From: CAZGXM01 sp964529795
GTDB taxonomy: Bacteria > Bacillota > JADQBR01
NCBI GenBank assembly: GCA_964529795.1
Contig: CAZGXM010000063.1
Coordinates: 1 to 15,775, forward strand
DNA length: 15,775 nucleotides
Direction of reading: 5' to 3'
A program made the position numbers and the translations under genes. The notes below the pieces were generated by a model that was not told where the DNA came from, did no database searches, and worked only from the letters and a program-made list of their open reading frames with translations. The number at the start of each line of letters is the position of its first letter. The first letter of the stretch is position 1. Shown piece after piece: positions 7,018-13,662 of this stretch.

Positions 7018-7155
7018 TTAAACGGATAAATTCCTCTCTTTAAAACCCAAAGACTTTAGAAACAATTCCATGGGGCAGAAACCCGTTAGGGAGGAAACCA
7101 TTAAGATGAACCCCGCAAACCCGGTAAAGAGGACCCAACGGGGATTATAATTAAA
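7018..7155 (-). pseudogene. C-terminal remnant of a DUF2892-type inner-membrane protein
   Basis: A 45-codon open stretch on the minus strand reads FNYNPRWVLFTGFAGF, then ILMVSSLTGFCPMELFLKSLGFK and ends ERNLSV-stop. The pattern NP-x-W-x-x-x-TGF-x-G ... LTGFCP-x-x-x-x-L-x-x-LG is the second half of DUF2892 (YgaP-like membrane domain) proteins, which are about 60-65 residues and have two membrane helices. The first helix is absent: a TGA at 7158-7156 closes the frame and no start codon precedes the homologous part (the first ATG is at residue 19). It begins 14 bases after the radA stop, on the same strand, so it may be transcribed with radA but is probably not translated into a working protein. 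Recognition is from memory of the family pattern. Confidence 0.7.
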
Positions 7156-7169
7156 TCAATTAAAGCAAG

Positions 7170-8525
7170 TTAAAAAAGCAACCTTAAAACTTCTTGTAAG
7201 TTTTCCACCCCCACCACTCTAATTTGCTCTGTTTTGATTTTCTCCTTGTTAGCCCGAGGTACAATACACCTTGCAAAACCCAATTTTTCCGCCTCTTTAA
7301 CCAGCCTGTCGATATTGTAAATCGGCCTTACCCGGCCGGCCAAGTCCAGTTCTCCCAGAACAACAGTTTTCCCGTCCACCGGGCAATCCCGAAAACTGGA
7401 GTACAAGCCCACAGCCATTCCCAAATCTATAGTTGTTTCCTCAATACTAACACCCCCTAATAAAGAGACATAGATATCATGATGCCCAATAGCAACTCCG
7501 GCCCGTTTTTGCAACACCGCTACAATTAAACTTAACCTGTCCCGGTTTACCCCAACCACAGTCCGCCGGGGCGGTATGCCCATCTCATTAGCAACCACCA
7601 GCGCCTGCAATTCAACCAGTATTGGACGGGTGCTTTCCACGCTGGCCACCACAACCACACCGGGAACACCGCTGCTCTTATTGCTCAAAAGATATTCCGA
7701 AGGGTTGGCTATCTCTACCATTCCCCGCTCTACCATCTCGTAAACTCCCAGTGCATTAGTGGTACCAAAACGGTTTTTAAAAGCCCGCAACATCCGAAAC
7801 CCGAAATTTTTTTCCCCCTCCAGAAAAAGCACCACATCAACCATATGGTCCAGTAACCGGGGCCCGGCAATGTCACCCTGTTTGGTTACATGGGCGGAAA
7901 TAAAACAGGGTACGTTGAGTGTTTTGGCAAACTTTAAAATGTAACCGGCACATTCGCGTACTTGTGAGACGCTGCCCGGTGCCGAACTAATAACTGTTGT
8001 AAATAAAGTCTGGATGGAATCAATCACCACAAAAACCGGTTGGTATTCCGAAACCATTGTCTCAATAATATCCACATTGGTCTCAGTAACTACCAATAGC
8101 CTTTCACTTTTCACTCCCAGGCGTTTCGCACGCAACTTAATCTGTTCTTGGGATTCCTCACCGGAGATATAAAGAACCGTACCATATTTTCGCCCTATTC
8201 TCTCAGCAACTTGTAATAACAATGTGGACTTGCCAATACCGGGGTCTCCGGAAATCAGCACCAGTGATCCGGGGACCAGCCCCCCGCCCAACACCCGGTC
8301 CAGTTCTTCATCACCCGTAGCCATACGCATATGTGCATCTTCCCTGACCGCTGTTACAGGTAGAGGCTTGCCACCGGACCCCAAATTTCTGTCATTGCGA
8401 CTGGTATTATTTGTTATCACTTCTTCAACAAAAGAGTTCCAAGCACCGCAAGCGCACCTGCCTAACCAGCGTACGCTCTCATAACCACACTCCTGACAAA
8501 TGAAAACAGTTTTTTTCTTAGCCAA
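7170..8525 (-). CDS. radA: DNA repair protein RadA (Sms)
   Basis: RecA-like ATPase acting on branched recombination intermediates. It is 451 residues, normal length. Seen: N-terminal zinc motif with Cys10, Cys13, Cys24, Cys26; Walker A GDPGIGKS at 93-100; YISGEES at 119-125; VVIDSIQT near 167-173; the RadA-specific KNRFG at 250-254; and a C-terminal Lon-like domain (about 280-451) with GGVSIEETTIDLGMAVGLYS and ELDLAGRVRPI. Odd: the second zinc pair reads GRCACGAWN, CxC instead of the usual CxxC (compare GKCPGCGAWN in Bacillus), a one-residue deletion. The start is TTG at 8525 with GGGGTG seven bases upstream. It is separated from clpC by a terminator and has its own promoter. The usual neighbour disA is missing downstream. 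Confidence 0.97.
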   Translation of the reverse strand: MAKKKTVFICQECGYESVRWLGRCACGAWNSFVEEVITNNTSRNDRNLGSGGKPLPVTAVREDAHMRMATGDEELDRVLGGGLVPGSLVLISGDPGIGKSTLLLQVAERIGRKYGTVLYISGEESQEQIKLRAKRLGVKSERLLVVTETNVDIIETMVSEYQPVFVVIDSIQTLFTTVISSAPGSVSQVRECAGYILKFAKTLNVPCFISAHVTKQGDIAGPRLLDHMVDVVLFLEGEKNFGFRMLRAFKNRFGTTNALGVYEMVERGMVEIANPSEYLLSNKSSGVPGVVVVASVESTRPILVELQALVVANEMGIPPRRTVVGVNRDRLSLIVAVLQKRAGVAIGHHDIYVSLLGGVSIEETTIDLGMAVGLYSSFRDCPVDGKTVVLGELDLAGRVRPIYNIDRLVKEAEKLGFARCIVPRANKEKIKTEQIRVVGVENLQEVLRLLF

Positions 8526-8549
8526 CCAGCCTCACCCCCCGCCAACTAC

Positions 8550-8558
8550 ATTATAGCA
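8550..8558 (-). promoter_or_regulatory. Extended -10 promoter for radA
   Basis: Minus strand TGCTATAAT (8558-8550): a perfect -10 with the upstream TG of extended -10 promoters. No good -35 lies 16-18 bases upstream (TTTTCC at 17). The predicted start lies about 16 bases ahead of the TTG codon. Confidence 0.65.
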
Positions 8559-8576
8559 AAGCATGATGCCCGGGAA

Positions 8577-8606
8577 AATAAAGATCCTGCAGAAGCACCT
8601 GCAGGA
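8577..8606 (-). terminator. Intrinsic terminator after clpC
   Basis: Minus strand: TCCTGCAG (8606-8599), six-base loop, CTGCAGGA (8592-8585), then a T-rich but interrupted tail TCTTTATTTT. It is placed 7 bases past the clpC stop. It ends the heat-shock operon and partly separates radA from it. Confidence 0.75.
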
Positions 8607-8613
8607 CCGGCAA

Positions 8614-11106
8614 TTACGTTTTATCCACTCTTATCTTGCCCTTTTCCACGGAAACCCGGAGATTATCCCCCGGCTGAAAACGTCCTTCCAGTAGATCTTC
8701 AGAAATGGGGTCCTCCACAAGCTTCAAAATAGCCCGCCGCAAAGGCCTTGCCCCGAAATTCTCGTCATATCCCTCCTCAGCCAAAGCCTCTTTAGCCTGG
8801 GATGTGGCTTCAATGGTCAAGTCCTGTTCCTTTAACCGCTGGTTTAATTCCTCAAGCATCAGTCCTACAATTTCCTTGATGTGTTCTTTATTAAGTGAAT
8901 GGAACACTATTATCTCATCAATCCGGTTCAAAAATTCGGGCCTGAAGGATTTTCTCAACTGCTCCATGATGTTACGTTTCATGGTCTCATGCTGGTCCTC
9001 ACCCTCAGGTTTAAAACCCATTTTCGCCTCTCGTTTTATTGTGGACGCACCTACATTGGAAGTCATAATTAAGACCGTGTTTCGGAAATCTACCACTCTT
9101 CCCTGATTATCAGTCAACCGCCCGTCCTCCAACACCTGCAGCAGGACATTGAATACTTCCGGGTGGGCTTTCTCAATCTCGTCAAACAAGACCACCGAAT
9201 ATGGTTTGCGCCGCACCGCCTCGGTCAATTGGCCGGCCTCTTCATATCCCACATATCCGGGAGGCGCCCCCAGCATGCGGGATACAGCATGTTTTTCCAT
9301 ATACTCCGACATGTCCAAACGGATAAGGGCATCTTCATCACCGAACATGGCCTCAGCCAACGCCCGGGCCAGTTCGGTTTTACCAACACCGGTAGGTCCA
9401 AGAAAAATGAAAGAACCAATAGGCCGTTTCGGGCTCTTTAACCCTGCACGGGCACGTCGAATTGCCCTGGCTACCGCTCTGACTGCCTCATCTTGGCCGA
9501 TTACCCGCTCGTGCAGCAATTCTTCAAGTTTTAACAGCTTTTCACTTTCAGTCTGTTCCAACTTGCTGACCGGTACTCCCGTCCAACTGGAAACTATCCG
9601 GGCAATATCCTCTGCTTCTACAATGGCTTTTTTTGACCCCCGCTGTTTTTCCCAGTTCTCCCTTTCCTCTTCAATTTTCTGCTTCAACTGCTGTTCACGG
9701 TCCCTGAGTTGTGCCGCTTTTTCAAATTCCTGCCCGTATACTGCCGCTTCTTTTTCCTTCCTGACTTCCTCAAGTTCCTTCTCCAGTTGTTTCAGGCCGT
9801 CCGGTGCCATACTGGTGTCCAGGCGTACCCTACTTGCCGCTTCATCGATTAAATCTATGGCTTTATCCGGCAGAAAGCGCTCGGTAATATAACGGTCACT
9901 TAATTTTACCGCCGCTTCAATGGCTTTATCTGTAATCTCTACCCGGTGATGTGCTTCATACTTATCCCGTAGACCTTTCAGAATAGCAATTGTTTCCTCT
10001 CTGGAAGGTTCTTCAACTTTAATGGGTTGGAAACGTCTTTCCAGCGCTGCATCCTTTTCAATGTGTTTCCGGTACTCATCCAATGTGGTTGCACCAATAC
10101 ACTGCAATTCTCCCCTGGCCAAAGCAGGTTTTAAAATGTTGGCAGCGTCTATGGCCCCTTCTGCAGCGCCGGCACCGACCAGCGTATGCAGTTCATCAAT
10201 AAACAATATGATATTCCCTGCTTGTACAATTTCCCCAATCACTTTCTTCAAGCGTTCTTCAAATTCCCCACGGAACTTGGAACCGGCAACCAGCGAAGAC
10301 ATATCCAAGGTAACCACTCGCTTGTCAGCCAAAATTTCCGGCACCTGGTTGTTGACAATTTTTTGGGCCAAACCTTCCGCTATGGCAGTCTTACCTACTC
10401 CCGGGTCACCGATTAACACAGGGTTGTTCTTGGTCCTCCTACTCAATACCTGGATAACCCTTTCTATTTCCTTGGCGCGCCCGATAATGGGGTCCAAATC
10501 ATCTTCCTTTGCCAGTTGCGTCAAGTCCCGGCCAAACTGGTCCAACGTTGGCGTGGAAGTAGCAGCCTTTGGTTTTGCCTTGGCATTCCCCTGCGGCGTA
10601 GGCCCCGGGTACTGCCCATTAAAGTGAGTGTTGAAAAATGACGGGAATAATTGATCGTGTCCCTGAGACTGGTCCACTCCCAACAACTCGTAAACCTTTT
10701 GCTGAACAGTCTCCAGTTTTACTCCCATACTCTCCAATACCCGGGCAGCAATACCCTCTCCTTCACGCAGCAATCCCAGTAAAATGTGTTCGGTCCCAAT
10801 GTAGTTGACGCCTTGTCTACGTGCTTCATAAGCCGCGAGTTCCAATACCTTTTTGGAGCGCGGCGTTAACCCTATTTCCTGCCCGGGACCTTGTTGCGGC
10901 TCACCTATGACATTTTTTACTTTTTCACGCAGCGCCTCTAAATCTACTCCTAACTGCTGTAAGGATTTGGCGGCAACACCTTCACCTTCTCTTATCAATG
11001 CCAATAATAAGTGCTCCGTGCCTATGGCCGGATAGGACAAATTAATCGCTTCTTCCCTGGCCAATGCCAAAACCTTCTGCGCCCGTTCGGTAAATCTGGA
11101 AAACAT
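8614..11106 (-). CDS. clpC: ATP-dependent Clp protease ATP-binding subunit ClpC
   Basis: AAA+ unfoldase that delivers substrates to ClpP; in Firmicutes it works with McsB, which marks proteins with phosphoarginine. Product 830 residues, full length. Order: two Clp_N repeats (about 3-145), a linker, first AAA+ module with Walker A GDPGVGKT 233-240 and Walker B LFIDE 301-305, a UVR coiled-coil segment (about 436-470, QEFEKAAQLRD), second AAA+ module with GPTGVGKT 570-577 and VVLFDE 638-643, the ClpP-docking tripeptide MGF at 696-698, and the C-terminal D2-small domain. The UVR segment and length separate it from ClpB. ATG 11106 is chosen over the TTG at 11112 because GGAGG lies nine bases from the ATG and only three from the TTG. 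That GGAGG overlaps the mcsB stop. Confidence 0.97.
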   Translation of the reverse strand: MFSRFTERAQKVLALAREEAINLSYPAIGTEHLLLALIREGEGVAAKSLQQLGVDLEALREKVKNVIGEPQQGPGQEIGLTPRSKKVLELAAYEARRQGVNYIGTEHILLGLLREGEGIAARVLESMGVKLETVQQKVYELLGVDQSQGHDQLFPSFFNTHFNGQYPGPTPQGNAKAKPKAATSTPTLDQFGRDLTQLAKEDDLDPIIGRAKEIERVIQVLSRRTKNNPVLIGDPGVGKTAIAEGLAQKIVNNQVPEILADKRVVTLDMSSLVAGSKFRGEFEERLKKVIGEIVQAGNIILFIDELHTLVGAGAAEGAIDAANILKPALARGELQCIGATTLDEYRKHIEKDAALERRFQPIKVEEPSREETIAILKGLRDKYEAHHRVEITDKAIEAAVKLSDRYITERFLPDKAIDLIDEAASRVRLDTSMAPDGLKQLEKELEEVRKEKEAAVYGQEFEKAAQLRDREQQLKQKIEEERENWEKQRGSKKAIVEAEDIARIVSSWTGVPVSKLEQTESEKLLKLEELLHERVIGQDEAVRAVARAIRRARAGLKSPKRPIGSFIFLGPTGVGKTELARALAEAMFGDEDALIRLDMSEYMEKHAVSRMLGAPPGYVGYEEAGQLTEAVRRKPYSVVLFDEIEKAHPEVFNVLLQVLEDGRLTDNQGRVVDFRNTVLIMTSNVGASTIKREAKMGFKPEGEDQHETMKRNIMEQLRKSFRPEFLNRIDEIIVFHSLNKEHIKEIVGLMLEELNQRLKEQDLTIEATSQAKEALAEEGYDENFGARPLRRAILKLVEDPISEDLLEGRFQPGDNLRVSVEKGKIRVDKT

Positions 11107-11119
11107 ATTCAAGCACCTC

Positions 11120-12187
11120 CTACGTATTTTCTATTTTTATTCTTTCCCTCAACAAGTGTGCCCGGTAAATATCGCGCATATCCGCGTCCATTTCTTGGCC
11201 CATAATCTTTTGCAAACATCCGGGTTGTATCATCACCATCAACTCAGTCAATATCCTTGCATCAAGTCCCTCAACAATATTCAGGTCAACTCCCAACCGT
11301 ACCTGTGACAATAACGACAAAGCCTTTTCAGAACTCATTACACGGGCATAACGTAAAGTGCCGTAAGCCCGCCAAACCCGGTCCTCCAAACCAATACCCA
11401 GTTCTTCCTTTAACAACGTACGCGCTTCCCGCTCCTGGTCAACGATTTTTTGAGTAACGCCGGAAAGGTTGTTAATAATTTCTTCTTCGGTACGCCCCAT
11501 GGAAATCTGATTGGATACTTGAAATAAATTTCCCAGTGCTTCGGTACCCTCTCCATACAAACCGCGAACCACCAGCCCCACCTGAGACAATGCTGAAAAA
11601 ACTTTCCCCGCTCTTTTGGTCATGACCAGCCCGGGCAAATGAAGCATCACTGACGCCCGCATGCCGGTCCCGACATTGGTGGGACAAGCGGTAACATAGC
11701 CAAACTTTTCATTAAAAGCATAATTCAAGTGTTTCTCCAAGCTATTGTCCACCTTATCGGCAATGCGCCAGGCTTCATGAAGCTGTAGAGCCGGGAGCAA
11801 GCACTGAATTCTCAAGTGGTCTTCTTCGTTTACCATAATACTTATTTCCTCATCTTCGTCCAACACCACTGCACCGTACCTATTATGTTCCAGTAGATTA
11901 GGACTGATTAAGTGCTTCTCCACTAGTATTTGCTTTTGCAAACGGTCTAATTCTGCAAGGCCGGTCAATTCCACTGTAGGAAATTCCTTTTTTAAATCTT
12001 TAGCTATAGCCTGCTTCACCGACTCAATAACTTTGGCAGCATCCTCTGTATTGACTTGATGCGGGAAAGGTATCCCTTTCAAGTTGCGAGCTAAACGAAT
12101 TCTGCTACTGACCACAATGTCTGCTCGGGAGCCTGACCCCTCCATCCATTTACTGCGTATACGCTTAATAATATCTTTAAACGGCAA
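11120..12187 (-). CDS. mcsB: Protein-arginine kinase McsB
   Basis: Phosphorylates arginine residues on proteins, targeting them to ClpC-ClpP and inactivating CtsR under stress. The 355-residue product has a phosphagen-kinase-type catalytic domain. Seen: DIVVSSRIRLARN (SSRIRLAR at 27-34), NEEDHLRIQ at 120-128, CPTNVGTGMRAS beginning at 168, and RDIYRA at 338-343, matching the RDxxRA motif described for phosphoarginine sensing in McsB. The start is a TTG at 12187 with a run of six G about six bases upstream; no ATG occurs before residue 15 (in WMEGSGS), which would cut into the conserved N-terminus. It follows mcsA after 12 bases. Its TAG stop is part of the clpC ribosome-binding site. Confidence 0.96.
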   Translation of the reverse strand: MPFKDIIKRIRSKWMEGSGSRADIVVSSRIRLARNLKGIPFPHQVNTEDAAKVIESVKQAIAKDLKKEFPTVELTGLAELDRLQKQILVEKHLISPNLLEHNRYGAVVLDEDEEISIMVNEEDHLRIQCLLPALQLHEAWRIADKVDNSLEKHLNYAFNEKFGYVTACPTNVGTGMRASVMLHLPGLVMTKRAGKVFSALSQVGLVVRGLYGEGTEALGNLFQVSNQISMGRTEEEIINNLSGVTQKIVDQEREARTLLKEELGIGLEDRVWRAYGTLRYARVMSSEKALSLLSQVRLGVDLNIVEGLDARILTELMVMIQPGCLQKIMGQEMDADMRDIYRAHLLRERIKIENT

Positions 12188-12199
12188 GCTTATCCCCCC

Positions 12200-12712
12200 T
12201 TAGTCCGCCTTATTTTCCAGTTCTTTAATCTTGTCCCTGACCTCCGCCGCCTTTTCAAACGCTTCTTTTTCCACCAGTATTTGCAGCTCTCTTTTTAAAC
12301 TTTCTATTTCCTTACGCAGTTTTATCTTTTTTCCACTGCGCCGGGGAATTTTTCCAGTATGCCTTTCGCTGCCGTGAATCCGTCTTATCACCGGCGATAA
12401 CTGGGCACCGAACGTATCGTAGCAGTCACCGCAGCCCAGTTTGCCGGTTTCACGGAAATTGTGATAAGTTTGACCACAGGTTTTGCATTCTATTACCCGC
12501 TGCCTGGTATCTTGGCTAAAGCCCGCACTTGGCTCCACTTCTTCAAAGAAGCTACTCAATAAATTAAAAGGGAAATGCGCATCCCAATTAAACCCCTCAC
12601 CCTGTATTTGCGAGGCACATTCCTGACACAACTGTAACACCGATTTTTCTCCATTAACAATCTTGGTAATGTGCACTGTTGCCGGTCGTTGCTTGCAGTG
12701 CTGGCAATACAT
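12200..12712 (-). CDS. mcsA: McsA, activator of the McsB arginine kinase
   Basis: Zinc-binding adaptor that activates McsB and helps control CtsR. The 170-residue product has four CxxC pairs: Cys3/Cys6, Cys29/Cys32, Cys76/Cys79 and Cys94/Cys97, giving two zinc sites. A basic linker (about 115-133) leads to a C-terminal UVR motif (about 135-168, EKEAFEKAAEVRDKIKELE) like that in ClpC and UvrB. The ATG at 12712 lies 2 bases after the ctsR stop, and its GAGGAGGGG site is inside the end of ctsR, so the two are translationally coupled. Confidence 0.95.
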   Translation of the reverse strand: MYCQHCKQRPATVHITKIVNGEKSVLQLCQECASQIQGEGFNWDAHFPFNLLSSFFEEVEPSAGFSQDTRQRVIECKTCGQTYHNFRETGKLGCGDCYDTFGAQLSPVIRRIHGSERHTGKIPRRSGKKIKLRKEIESLKRELQILVEKEAFEKAAEVRDKIKELENKAD

Positions 12713-12714
12713 GC

Positions 12715-13194
12715 TTACCCCTCCTCACTAAATTCTTTTCGCAAAAGCATCAATAGCATTGCCCGGAGAATGTTTGCACGAATCATATCCCTTAATGGAA
12801 GTTCCACCGGTAAAGCATCACGATTAATCATCGCCTTGATCAGCAAGGCTTCTCTTTGAGTAATAAAACCTTCCTCTGCCAAACGATCGGTAAGACCTTC
12901 ACCTACCTGTTGACTGATTAACTTATTCGCAGTTTGATTTATTAGTTGAAGCAGCTCGCTATCCTGTTCCATCGTTAATTTGGTGATACGAATATATCCG
13001 CCACCACCCCGGCGGCTTTCAATCAGGTAGCCTTGTTCCAAAGTAAAACGCGTACTTAAAACATAGTTTATCTGCGAAGGAACACATTGGAAAACTTGCG
13101 CCAAATCATTCCGCCTCAGTTCAACCGACTCTTCTTTATGTTCTCTCAGTAATTTTTTAATATATTGCTCGATTCTATCCGCCAGGCTGCGCAA
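12715..13194 (-). CDS. ctsR: Class III heat-shock repressor CtsR
   Basis: Dimeric repressor of the clp genes, released by heat. Seen: N-terminal winged helix-turn-helix with CVPSQINYVLSTRFT and the glycine-rich wing ESRRGGGGYIRI, and a C-terminal dimerisation domain (IMA-type segment TQREALLIKAMI...). Start: the frame opens with GTG at 13203, but GAGGTG at 13206-13201 overlaps that codon. The TTG at 13194, six bases past it, gives MLRSLADRIEQYIKKLL, which lines up with the Bacillus N-terminus, so 13194 is preferred; 13197 or 13203 remain possible. It is first in ctsR-mcsA-mcsB-clpC and carries its own operator upstream, so it is autoregulated. Confidence 0.95.
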   Translation of the reverse strand: MRSLADRIEQYIKKLLREHKEESVELRRNDLAQVFQCVPSQINYVLSTRFTLEQGYLIESRRGGGGYIRITKLTMEQDSELLQLINQTANKLISQQVGEGLTDRLAEEGFITQREALLIKAMINRDALPVELPLRDMIRANILRAMLLMLLRKEFSEEG

Positions 13195-13225
13195 CAACGA
13201 CACCTCTCTTGACTATTTCTTACCT

Positions 13226-13242
13226 TTTGACCTTCATTGACC
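13226..13242 (-). promoter_or_regulatory. CtsR operator
   Basis: Minus strand: GGTCAAT-GAA-GGTCAAA (13242-13226), a heptamer direct repeat with a three-base spacer. It differs from the CtsR consensus (GGTCAAA-NAN-GGTCAAA) at one position. It lies 10 bases downstream of the -10, over the expected start of transcription, as for a classical repressor block. Confidence 0.88.
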
Positions 13243-13252
13243 TTTCAATGAT

Positions 13253-13283
13253 ATTATAAACCACGGGCCGGTATTTTATGCAA
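13253..13283 (-). promoter_or_regulatory. Promoter of the ctsR-mcsA-mcsB-clpC operon
   Basis: Minus strand: perfect TATAAT at 13258-13253. The best -35 is TTGCAT at 13283-13278 with a long 19-base spacer, so the -35 is uncertain while the -10 is convincing by its place next to the CtsR box. Confidence 0.65.
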
Positions 13284-13292
13284 GCTGTTAGT

Positions 13293-13310
13293 TTGGCTGA
13301 AATTAGCCAA
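13293..13310. repeat. Inverted repeat upstream of ctsR
   Basis: TTGGCT-GAAATT-AGCCAA, six-base arms with a six-base centre, about ten bases upstream of the ctsR -35 candidate. It could bind a regulator of either flanking gene. Unassigned. Confidence 0.4.
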
Positions 13311-13500
13311 TAACTGCCCGACGCCTTTATTATGCAAGAATACCTCTGCAATACTCTTATTTTCTTTTTAATACACCCAAAAACAGTGGACAGTATAGCC
13401 ACAATTAACACCTATTAGCAAACGTGAAAAACATTTATAATCCATTTATGGTATTATCTTTACTGCCTAAGCTTAAAATACTACTGTTCACCGTAAAAAT
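13311..13500. other. AT-rich intergenic stretch with no gene seen
   Basis: Part of the 460-base gap between the divergent ctsR and synthetase genes. I find no convincing coding sequence, RNA gene or known riboswitch here. The only open frame (minus strand, 13220-13411) runs through the ctsR promoter and operator. Confidence 0.6.
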
Positions 13501-13501
13501 C

Positions 13502-13530
13502 TTGAGCTTCTGTCAAGCAAGTCTTAATAT
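13502..13530 (+). promoter_or_regulatory. Candidate promoter for the acyl-CoA synthetase
   Basis: TTGAGC (13502-13507), 17-base spacer, TAATAT (13525-13530), four of six matches each. The region is AT-rich and other -10-like sites occur downstream (13535-13555), so this is only the best-looking pair. Confidence 0.3.
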
Positions 13531-13569
13531 GAAAATTATATAAATTATATTATCAGAACTTTTGTAACA

Positions 13570-13585
13570 TTTAGACGCATCTAAA
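13570..13585. repeat. Inverted repeat in the synthetase leader
   Basis: TTTAGA-CGCA-TCTAAA, perfect six-base arms. With one bulged base the arms extend to AACA/TGTT. It lies between the candidate promoter and the gene and is a plausible operator or hairpin; no family is recognised. Confidence 0.5.
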
Positions 13586-13662
13586 CTGTTTTTGGAGGTG
13601 ATTTAATAGTTTTATTGCGGTAAAATAAAGTTTGCTAAATTTAAGGAGGTTGTATTAATAAT

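Noticed and set aside
7070..7150. Plus-strand 26-codon open frame starting MGQKPVREE
   Set aside because: No ribosome-binding site at that ATG, and it is antisense to the much better DUF2892-like reading on the minus strand.
9149..9892. Long plus-strand open frame of 247 codons opposite clpC
   Set aside because: Serine-rich shadow of the clpC coding strand; clpC is fully conserved here.
13220..13411. Minus-strand 63-codon open frame upstream of ctsR
   Set aside because: It runs through the ctsR -10 and the CtsR operator, and has no recognisable protein features.
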